Assembly (NCBI GenBank): GCA_012520015.1
Contig: JAAYPD010000091.1
Coordinates: 1-5,235 of the forward strand
Direction: 5' to 3'
Origin: Methanomicrobiales archaeon
GTDB lineage: Archaea; Halobacteriota; Methanomicrobia; Methanomicrobiales; Methanospirillaceae
Length of the DNA stretch: 5,235 nucleotides
Shown here: one piece after another, positions 1 through 5,235 of the stretch
Numbering within the stretch: position 1 is the stretch's first letter
Layout of the letters: each line of letters begins with the position of its first letter
Notes under the pieces: model-generated
Databases searched by the model: none
Seen by the model: only the letters and a program-made list of their open reading frames with translations
Told to the model about the DNA's origin: nothing
Translations under genes and position numbers: made by a program

Positions 1-52
1 CCGGATCTCTTCAGATATGAATGAAGTCAGGAGCCTGGTGACTGGGTGCTGA
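1..52 (+). other. possible 3' tail of an upstream gene
   Basis: Only 45 bases precede the DUF460 start, so any upstream gene would be almost wholly outside the window. The plus frame starting at base 2 is open from the edge to a TGA at 50-52 and would give a tail ending RSLVTGC. It would overlap the next gene through GTGCTGA. The frame starting at base 1 ends earlier, at TGA 22-24, and the third frame ends at TGA 18-20. None of these short tails is recognisable, so the identity and even the existence of the upstream gene are open. The overlap arrangement would fit the tight spacing seen between the next two genes. Confidence 0.2.
37..41 (+). promoter_or_regulatory. ribosome binding site of the DUF460 gene (GGTGA)
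   Basis: GGTGA matches the archaeal anti-Shine-Dalgarno sequence at the 3' end of 16S rRNA and sits 4 nt before the GTG at 46. It supports the GTG start. In this frame the only codons between the upstream stop (TGA 22-24) and 46 are non-start codons, so no longer start exists. Confidence 0.6.
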
Positions 53-1986
53 TATTTGGAATAGATCTTATCACAGGTTCGGCCAGGTCGCGAACCGTTC
101 AGCCAAAATATGCCCTGGTAATATTAGAGGACGGTATCGTCATAAAAGAACTTTCCGTCTCACTTCATCGTCTGATAAGACTGGTTCACCGGCATCATCC
201 AGACATCCTTGCAGTTGATTCGGTCCAGGAGATTGCACCCAGAACTCAGGACCTTTATCATTTTATCGAACAGCTCCCATCAAAGACAAAACTTGTCCTT
301 GTTACTGGTGGAGACAGGCAAACCGGCCTTATACAGGTAGCGGCAAGGTACAATATCACTTTTGACAGGTTTGATCCTTTTGCAGAAGCCAGGGCTGCTG
401 CGCAGGTTGCAGGTCACGGGGCAGGCGCACAGGTTGTAGCCTTTGAAAAAGAGACAGAGATTACAATAACCCGTAACCGGTCACCAGGAAAGGGGGGCTG
501 GAGCCAGAACAGGTATGCAAGAAAGATTCATGGCAATGTGCTCAGGCATGCCAGGGAGATAGAGCATGAGCTTCAGGCTGGGGGGCTTTCTTACTGGAAG
601 AAAGAACACAAGGCCTTTGGTGGTGTATCAAGGGTAACTTTTCATGTCAGGGAGGACAGGGATAAGATACCTGTATCATCCTCACGCGGGGGTGATGTCC
701 AGATCAGGCTGTCTGGAAAAAGGCTTGACAGAATCCAGTACAAGCCATTATCAGCAAGACCCAGGTACCTTATCGTAGGTATTGATCCAGGAACTACAAT
801 CGGGATTGCTGCCCTTGACCTGAATGGAGAACTGGTAAAACTTCAGAGCTCGCGGCAGATGACCATGGCCGATGTGATCGAGCTTATCTGGTCTCTTGGA
901 AAACCGGTCATAATTGCATCAGATGTCGTTCCGATGCCTTTTACCGTTGAAAAGATACGTCGTGCTTTTCAGGCAGTTCCTTATACCCCACGCCAGGACA
1001 TCTCTGTTGAGACTAAGTATGAGCTTGCCGGAAGATTTGGTTATGGCAATGATCATGAGAGGGATGCTCTTACCGCTGCAATTGAGGCCTGCAGGTACTG
1101 GAGGCATAAATTTTCAGGGATATTAAAAAGAGTCCCGCCAGGGGTGGACCTTGACGAGGTAAAAGCTGGCATTATCCGTGGTCATTCCCTGGAACAGATC
1201 CTGACCGACAGGAGAAAACCTGCCAGGGTGATCCAGGAGAAGAAACCTGAAGTAAGTCTTGACAGCTCTGATGAACGTGTAAGGGTACTTGATGGGACGG
1301 TAAAGGATCTCCGCGTCCTGGTATCTGATCTGCAAAGCGAGATAACAGATCTAAAAAAGCAGAACCGGCAATTATCCAGGAAGATTACCGAGATGAAGAA
1401 TGAGAAGCAGAAAGGCATCAATGTCGAACCTGAGATAATTAAGCGTGACCAGATCATATCAAGCCTGAAACGACGGCTAAGGTTTGAAGAGCGAAATAAC
1501 AAGAAGTTACAAAGGCGGCTTAAACGGCTGAAAGAGGTTGATGATGAAGAAATATCGCCTGGAACAATGACGATAAAGGTTCTTTCAGATCTCTCCCGTG
1601 AAAGTTTCCGCCTCCTTACCGAACGGGTAGGTATTCATCCTGGTGATGTTCTTTATGTAAAAACCCTTGTGTCCTGGGGAAGAGGGATTGTACATGAGAT
1701 CGTAAAAAGTGGTGCACGTGCTGTCATCGTTAATGAAAAAGCAGCAGATTCCATCACCAAAGAACTAAAAGAAGCATTTCTGCATGAAAACCTGCCATTT
1801 GTCATATCAAAGGGTATGCAGATCCGGGTAAAAGGGGAGATCGGGACCTGTGATGAGGAGAAGTTCATGGATGCCCTTGAAGACTGGGCAGAAGAGCATG
1901 AAAAGTTCGTGAAAGGTAAGGGTGAAGAGATGCTGGATTCACTAATGAAAGAGTACCTGGCAGAGCGGGAGAGGAAGGTGAGGTAA
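46..1986 (+). CDS. DUF460 family RNase H-like (RuvC/YqgF-type) putative nuclease
   Basis: This is a 646-residue protein of the archaeal DUF460/COG2433 family, annotated as a possible nuclease of the RNase H fold; its true substrate is unknown. Residues about 240-352 are the DUF460 core. It has GIDPGT with D247, a second acidic strand IIASDV with D293, and GNDHERDALTAA with H337 and D340, the spacing expected of a RuvC-like metal-binding triad. Residues 1-125 look like a diverged second copy (GID D7, LAVDS D58, DPFAEARAAA E114). Residues 135-180 carry a GKGGWSQNRYAR loop (148-159) and a basic helix resembling eRF1/Vms1-type release factor loops. Residues about 408-500 are a highly charged coiled coil. 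Residues 505-646 form an alpha/beta C-terminal domain I cannot name. There is no signal peptide or membrane segment, so it is cytoplasmic. The start is GTG at 46, the only start in frame before the conserved GID. thiL follows after 2 nt. Family assignment is firm; nuclease activity is inferred. Confidence 0.93.
   Translation: MLIFGIDLITGSARSRTVQPKYALVILEDGIVIKELSVSLHRLIRLVHRHHPDILAVDSVQEIAPRTQDLYHFIEQLPSKTKLVLVTGGDRQTGLIQVAARYNITFDRFDPFAEARAAAQVAGHGAGAQVVAFEKETEITITRNRSPGKGGWSQNRYARKIHGNVLRHAREIEHELQAGGLSYWKKEHKAFGGVSRVTFHVREDRDKIPVSSSRGGDVQIRLSGKRLDRIQYKPLSARPRYLIVGIDPGTTIGIAALDLNGELVKLQSSRQMTMADVIELIWSLGKPVIIASDVVPMPFTVEKIRRAFQAVPYTPRQDISVETKYELAGRFGYGNDHERDALTAAIEACRYWRHKFSGILKRVPPGVDLDEVKAGIIRGHSLEQILTDRRKPARVIQEKKPEVSLDSSDERVRVLDGTVKDLRVLVSDLQSEITDLKKQNRQLSRKITEMKNEKQKGINVEPEIIKRDQIISSLKRRLRFEERNNKKLQRRLKRLKEVDDEEISPGTMTIKVLSDLSRESFRLLTERVGIHPGDVLYVKTLVSWGRGIVHEIVKSGARAVIVNEKAADSITKELKEAFLHENLPFVISKGMQIRVKGEIGTCDEEKFMDALEDWAEEHEKFVKGKGEEMLDSLMKEYLAERERKVR
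1977..1984 (+). promoter_or_regulatory. ribosome binding site of thiL (GGTGAGGT)
   Basis: GGTGA at 1977-1981 lies inside the last codons of the DUF460 gene, 7 nt before the TTG at 1989. Because the site is read through by ribosomes finishing DUF460, translation of thiL is probably coupled to it. The site decides the start: the next in-frame Met is residue 39, which would remove the conserved DD motif. Confidence 0.7.
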
Positions 1987-1988
1987 AG

Positions 1989-2858
1989 TTGGATGATCGC
2001 AGTCTTCTGGATATAATAAGACCTTTATGCGGCGAAGAAACCTGCTCTGATGATTGTGCAGTCTTCTATCTCCCATGTGCCACCCTTGTGACCTCTACTG
2101 ATATGCTTCATGAGAGCTCGGATTTTCCACCTGGTATGACCGACTGGCAGATCGGATGGATGTCTGTTGCAGTGACCATATCTGATATTGCGGCAATGGG
2201 AGCAGAGCCAAAACAGATTGTCATAGCAATCGGTCTTGATGACGATAATCGGCTGGAAAGAATAGTGAAAGGTGCCGATGCCTGCTGCAGGAAGTATGGA
2301 GCTGTATATGCCGGAGGAGATCTTGATGCCCACAATGAACTTACTATCGTCTCAACCGGAACAGGGATAATCCTGGATGGAGAGCCGGTAAGAAGAAGAG
2401 GAGCGATGCCTGGCGATCTCATCTGTGTAACCGGCAGGCTTGGGCGGGCCATCCCCGGACTTACTGGTGACAGGAGGTTTTGGAATGACCTTTGTGAGCC
2501 GCAGCCAAGGGTCAGTGAAGGAATTGCAGCAAGGCTGGCAGGTGCAACAGCCATGATGGATATCAGCGACGGGCTTGCCATCTCCCTTTATGATATCGCC
2601 AGAGAATCAGGTGTCGGGATGGATATATCAGAAGAACTAATCCCTCTTCCGGAAGGAGTGGAGAGGGAACTGGCACTTGATGCAGCGCTTTATGGGGGAG
2701 GAGACTTTGAGCTTTTGTTCTTCATACCTGAGGAAAATTTTGAAAAACTTGAAGATATTGAAAGTCCTGTAACCTCTATAGGCAGGGTCGGGTCAATACC
2801 CGGTATCAGAATGGATGGCAATATTCTTCCAAAGAAAGGGTACCTTCACCACTGGTAA
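1989..2858 (+). CDS. thiL: thiamine-monophosphate kinase
   Basis: ThiL uses ATP to phosphorylate thiamine monophosphate to thiamine diphosphate, the last step of cofactor synthesis, in the cytoplasm. The 289-residue product shows the family motifs in order. These are SLLDII at 5-10, the acidic pair DDCAV at 21-25, TSTDML at 35-40, AVTISDIAAMGAEP at 61-74, GGD at 109-111, RRGAMPGDLICVTG at 136-149, MDISDGLA at 190-197 and GGGDFELLF at 236-244. The Asp residues in these motifs are the expected Mg-ATP and substrate ligands (PurM/AIR synthetase fold). Two small departures are GGDL where many bacterial enzymes have GGDT, and GGGDFEL where bacteria usually have GGEDYEL. It is somewhat shorter than the E. 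coli enzyme (about 325 residues) but no motif is missing. The start is TTG at 1989, chosen for its GGTGA site and because the N-terminal SLLDII motif needs it. It lies 2 nt after DUF460, probably in the same transcript. Confidence 0.96.
   Translation: MDDRSLLDIIRPLCGEETCSDDCAVFYLPCATLVTSTDMLHESSDFPPGMTDWQIGWMSVAVTISDIAAMGAEPKQIVIAIGLDDDNRLERIVKGADACCRKYGAVYAGGDLDAHNELTIVSTGTGIILDGEPVRRRGAMPGDLICVTGRLGRAIPGLTGDRRFWNDLCEPQPRVSEGIAARLAGATAMMDISDGLAISLYDIARESGVGMDISEELIPLPEGVERELALDAALYGGGDFELLFFIPEENFEKLEDIESPVTSIGRVGSIPGIRMDGNILPKKGYLHHW
2846..2858. other. convergent gene overlap (thiL / TPR lipoprotein 3' ends)
   Basis: The thiL stop TAA (2856-2858) and the TPR gene stop TGA (2848-2846 on the minus strand) lie inside each other's coding sequence, giving a 13-bp tail-to-tail overlap. 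The near-palindrome CCACTGG (2849-2855) supplies the final Trp codon of both proteins. There is no intergenic space, so any transcription terminator for either unit must lie within the opposite gene. Confidence 0.9.
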
Positions 2859-4777
2859 GAATATCGCCAGTAATTCCAGTTGTTTGAGAAATATGTAACT
2901 CCCTGGTACAGGGAGTCATACACCCTGGCGATGTAAAGATTCTCTCCTATCTTCTTGAAATAAGGGAATGATTCATGGACTTTACCCATCCTGTACAGGG
3001 TTTTTCCCATCCCGTATAATGCGTCCCGGTTATCAGGGCTGAGTTCAAGGGCTTTAGAGAAGTCTTTGTATGCATCATCAAGCCGGTCTATCTTCTGGTA
3101 AGCAGCGCCACGGTTCACATAATAAACCGACTGGTCTGGATCGATCTTCAGTGACTCGTTAAAGGCATCGATGGCTCCAAAGTAATTGCCCTGCTGGAAT
3201 CGTGCAAAACCAAGGTTAGTCCAACCTTCGGTGTTCTCAGGCTGAATTTTCACAACCTGTGCATAGGCATCTTCGCTTATTGAATACTCTTTTGCAAGAT
3301 CTGCCGCATATCCCTTTCTCATCCATGCAACAGGAATATTCGGGTTTTGTGAAATTGTCTTATCATAATAGTGGATTGTCTCATATGCCTGGTTGAGGTT
3401 TCGCATCACATCAACAAGATACCTGAACGCATTGTCATTCATCGGGTTGATATCCAAAGCATTGCTGAAAGCCTCTTTTGCTTCATCATACCTTTTGCAT
3501 ACCGATGCAATATCACCAAGAAGGTACCAGGCATCATATGAATAAGGAGAGAGCCTGGTTGCCCTGGTTGCAGAACTGAATGCATCATCCCGTTTGCCAA
3601 GCGCAAGCTCTGCACGTGCTTTATGTATCCAGGTTGTTGAGTCATCAGGATCAATTCTGGTTGCATTATTAAACCGGTAAAGGGCCTCCTGGTATTTTCC
3701 GGATTGCATCAGCAGAAATCCCACATTGGTGATGGTGATTGCATCATCCGGGCGAAGTTTTAAGGATTGATTAAAGGCATCAAAGGAAGCTTTGAAATTT
3801 TTCATGTTGGCATATGAGAATCCAAGATTTGACCATGCATCTGCATTACTCTGGTTTTCAAGTAGTGCCCCCCTGGAGACTGCGGCTGATTCGTCAAATT
3901 CGCCAAGCACATTCTGAACACGTGCAAGTGCCACGAGAAAGCTGATTTTTTTTGGATCTTCACTGACAAGCCTGGCATAAATCTCCTTAGCCTCTTTGTA
4001 CTTCCTGATCTTTTCAAGAAGTCCGGCCTGGATGAAAAGATTGTCCTTGTCATCCGGCACAAGGCTGTTTAACTGCCCATAAGCTACTGCAGCCTCTTCC
4101 AGCCGGTTTGATAACCTTAACATCTCCCCAAGCCTTTTCCATGATCTGGCATCTTTCAGGTTTATCTTCAGGGCATTGTCATATGCCTTTGCAGCTTCAT
4201 TAAATCGTCCGGAATCGAACAGGATCTCTCCTTTTTCAACATAATATTCGTAATTCCGGGGGCTGATATTTATTGCCGTACCATATTCTATAAGTGCCTG
4301 TTCTGTCTCGTTGTTTGCATTATATATCCTGGCAAGGCCTGCATGGGCAGCAGCATTGTGTGGATCAAGGCCGACTGCATTTTTAAAATCATCAAATGCT
4401 TCTGCCAGGTCTCCTTCCCTGGCGTGGACTTCACCTCTTCCTACCAGTGCAGAGCTGTTTTTCGGGTCAAGCACGAGAACATGTGTAAACCCGATGATCG
4501 CTTCTGTATTCATCGATTCGTTGGCCAGAAGCTCTGCTGTCTTAAGCCATAGAGCCGTGTCTGATGAGTTTAGCCTGATCGCAGCATCGTAAAGGGTTAA
4601 TGCCTCCTGGACACTTCCATTCTGTTCTTTCTCCACGGCAAGGCAGGTAAGGTTTTCAGAGATGTTGGTCACATCAATCGGTTTATCCTCAATGCATCCG
4701 CATGCAAGGAAAAAACATGTGATCAAGGCAGGTAAAAGTACATATTTCAGACACTTCAGTGTGTAATAATTCGACAT
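2846..4777 (-). CDS. TPR-repeat lipoprotein (16-17 tandem TPRs), cell envelope
   Basis: This 643-residue protein is built almost only of tetratricopeptide repeats, helix-turn-helix units that form a superhelical scaffold for binding other proteins; the partner is unknown. Residues 1-28 form a signal peptide: a short N-region with two lysines, a hydrophobic core around 12-25, and a lipobox-like ACGC with Cys28 as the likely lipidated residue (Cys26 is the alternative). From residue 40 to 583 there are 16 TPRs in an unbroken 34-residue register, with the typical G/A at position 8, A at 20 and P at 32, then a partial 17th at 584 to about 610. The protein ends in an aromatic tail, YFSNNWNYWRYSYQW (629-643). 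About a dozen N-x-S/T sequons, such as N38, N42, N53, N107 and N540, agree with an extracellular location. The start is ATG at 4777; the only GGA lies directly against it, so the ribosome binding site is weak. The gene follows the PKD gene by 17 nt on the same strand. Location and fold are well supported; the exact role is not. Confidence 0.93.
   Translation of the reverse strand: MSNYYTLKCLKYVLLPALITCFFLACGCIEDKPIDVTNISENLTCLAVEKEQNGSVQEALTLYDAAIRLNSSDTALWLKTAELLANESMNTEAIIGFTHVLVLDPKNSSALVGRGEVHAREGDLAEAFDDFKNAVGLDPHNAAAHAGLARIYNANNETEQALIEYGTAINISPRNYEYYVEKGEILFDSGRFNEAAKAYDNALKINLKDARSWKRLGEMLRLSNRLEEAAVAYGQLNSLVPDDKDNLFIQAGLLEKIRKYKEAKEIYARLVSEDPKKISFLVALARVQNVLGEFDESAAVSRGALLENQSNADAWSNLGFSYANMKNFKASFDAFNQSLKLRPDDAITITNVGFLLMQSGKYQEALYRFNNATRIDPDDSTTWIHKARAELALGKRDDAFSSATRATRLSPYSYDAWYLLGDIASVCKRYDEAKEAFSNALDINPMNDNAFRYLVDVMRNLNQAYETIHYYDKTISQNPNIPVAWMRKGYAADLAKEYSISEDAYAQVVKIQPENTEGWTNLGFARFQQGNYFGAIDAFNESLKIDPDQSVYYVNRGAAYQKIDRLDDAYKDFSKALELSPDNRDALYGMGKTLYRMGKVHESFPYFKKIGENLYIARVYDSLYQGVTYFSNNWNYWRYSYQW
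2898..2916. repeat. perfect 8-bp inverted repeat downstream of thiL
   Basis: ACTCCCTG (2898-2905) and CAGGGAGT (2909-2916) are exact reverse complements around a 3-nt GTA loop. On the plus strand the hairpin would form about 40 nt after the thiL stop, inside the 3' part of the opposing TPR gene. No T-tract follows it on the plus strand, so it is not a classical terminator. It might cap or stabilise the 3' end of the thiL transcript, or be a chance product of TPR codons. The repeat itself is certain; its function is not. Confidence 0.45.
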
Positions 4778-4787
4778 TCCAATCAGT

Positions 4788-4793
4788 AAAAAA
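4788..4793 (-). terminator. T-tract in the PKD-TPR gene spacer
   Basis: The 17-nt gap between the two minus-strand genes (4778-4794) reads, on the minus strand, as a run of six T just after the PKD gene stop, itself preceded by TTTTAAC. Archaeal RNA polymerase can terminate at such oligo-T tracts without a hairpin, so some transcripts may stop here. The same T/A-rich stretch is too close to the ATG to be a normal TATA element for the TPR gene. Read-through and co-transcription remain as likely. Confidence 0.25.
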
Positions 4794-4794
4794 G

Positions 4795-5235
4795 TTAAAA
4801 TCCGGTATTGTACGGGACACTTTTTACAAGGTAATATGCCCCGTTAATATCAAGTGTTTCTTTATATCCGCGTTCGGTCAGGTAACCTTGAGAACTGTTA
4901 TAGAGCGTGATCTCGTTTGCCGTGAACGAGGCACTACCTGTCGCACCGTCAGCTCCTGATGGCATTTTAACCCGGTTCCTGGGCTCCGGGTACCATCCTT
5001 CCGGGACTTCCTGCCTGATTCCGGTTCCACGCTCATGGACTGTTATGTAATCCAGCACGCGGTCAGTGCTTCCCCAGGCGAAATCTGTCATCTGACCCCT
5101 GCTCGTATTCAGGTATTCTTCCATAGGTGTTTCATATGTGTAATTTGAGTACAATGTGAGCGACACATCATACTTACCAGGTACACGATACGTGTAAACA
5201 GGGTTTTTTTCGGTCGATGTGTTCCCGTCACCAAA
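4795..5235 (-). CDS. PKD-domain surface protein, C-terminal part (5' truncated by window)
   Basis: The frame is open from the window edge at 5235 to a TAA at 4797-4795, giving the last 146 residues of a longer protein. The first visible residues are FGDGNTSTEKNP, followed by YTYRVPGKYDVSLTLYSN. This is the signature of a PKD domain (FGDG, then HTY/YTY, G-x-Y-x-V), an Ig-like beta-sandwich found in archaeal surface-layer and secreted proteins. The usual last strand, DYITVHE (62-68 of the visible part), comes only after about 30 extra residues. A further 80 or so residues of unrecognised, Gly/Ser/Tyr-rich sequence follow, with no membrane helix, PGF-CTERM or sorting motif at the C-terminus. Sequons NTS, NYT, NTS and NSS fit a glycosylated extracellular protein. 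A GTG at 5166 is not the real start because it falls inside the PKD domain. The TPR lipoprotein lies 17 nt downstream, so the two may form a unit. The full architecture needs sequence beyond 5235. Confidence 0.85.
   Translation of the reverse strand, partial: FGDGNTSTEKNPVYTYRVPGKYDVSLTLYSNYTYETPMEEYLNTSRGQMTDFAWGSTDRVLDYITVHERGTGIRQEVPEGWYPEPRNRVKMPSGADGATGSASFTANEITLYNSSQGYLTERGYKETLDINGAYYLVKSVPYNTGF

Noticed and set aside
1182..1502. 106-residue minus-strand open frame opposite the DUF460 coiled coil
   Set aside because: Its Arg/Ser/Phe-rich composition is what the complement of Lys/Glu/Arg codons gives; it has no independent support.
2108..2581. 157-residue minus-strand open frame opposite thiL
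   Set aside because: It is fully antisense to a gene with all ThiL motifs, is Ser/Pro-rich as expected of a shadow frame, and has no recognisable domain.
2990..2999. Perfect 10-bp palindrome CCTGTACAGG followed by GTTTTT
   Set aside because: It has no loop and lies in TPR codons (LYRMG region). A terminator role for the thiL transcript cannot be excluded, but the 2898-2916 hairpin is better placed and longer.
3554..3571. 9-bp tandem repeat CCTGGTTGC x2
   Set aside because: It encodes the ATR-ATR residues in TPR 11 and is a short local codon repeat, not a mobile or regulatory repeat.
4311..4592. Plus-strand open frames opposite the TPR array
   Set aside because: They are shadows of regular TPR codons; neither has a ribosome binding site or a recognisable motif.
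4752..4763. Imperfect palindrome ACACTTCAGTGT near the TPR gene start
   Set aside because: The arms are only 5 bp, it lies within codons 5-9, and nothing else suggests an operator.
5164..5166. GTG as a start codon for a 123-residue minus-strand gene
   Set aside because: The frame stays open to the window edge and the residues before this codon complete a PKD signature (FGDGNTSTEKNP...PGKYD), so the codon is an internal Val and the gene begins outside the window.
1..5235. tRNA, rRNA, CRISPR array, insertion sequence or attachment site
   Set aside because: No cloverleaf-like sequence, regularly spaced repeats, transposase motifs or terminal inverted repeats were seen; nearly all of the window is taken up by the four genes.

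Overview
The window looks like a piece of a methanogenic archaeal chromosome, most likely from the Methanomicrobiales. The reasons are a full-length DUF460/COG2433 protein (an archaeal family), archaeal GGTGA ribosome binding sites in front of GTG and TTG starts, a short ThiL, and two surface-type genes (a TPR lipoprotein and a PKD-domain protein) of the kind common in these methanogens. Composition is moderate in G+C and I see no shift that would suggest recent transfer. The genus cannot be settled from this sequence alone.

Layout: the plus strand carries a two-gene unit. Bases 46-1986 encode a 646-residue DUF460 protein, and bases 1989-2858 encode thiamine-monophosphate kinase (thiL), starting only 2 nt after the first stop. 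The minus strand carries a second unit, read towards the left. It consists of the 3' end of a PKD-domain surface protein (4795-5235, cut by the window edge) and, 17 nt further on, a 643-residue TPR lipoprotein (4777 down to 2846). The two units converge and overlap tail to tail by 13 bp (2846-2858). Coding density is close to complete and there is no gene-free stretch above 50 bases.

How the genes may work together: thiL makes the final phosphorylation step to the cofactor thiamine diphosphate. The DUF460 protein is an uncharacterised RNase H-like (RuvC/YqgF-type) putative nuclease, and its tight spacing with thiL suggests co-transcription and translational coupling rather than a shared pathway. 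The minus-strand pair has N-linked glycosylation sequons, a lipobox and a PKD fold, which points to an extracellular or cell-envelope role.

The most interesting object is the DUF460 protein. Its N-terminal third appears to hold a second, diverged copy of its RNase H-like domain. Between the two copies lies a GKGGWSQNRYAR loop followed by a basic helix, which strongly resembles the catalytic loop of eRF1/Vms1-like release factors. If real, this would join a RuvC-like fold, a peptidyl-tRNA-hydrolase-like loop and a long coiled coil in one archaeal protein, and would suggest a role at the ribosome or on tRNA. This is an inference from motif reading and needs structural comparison.
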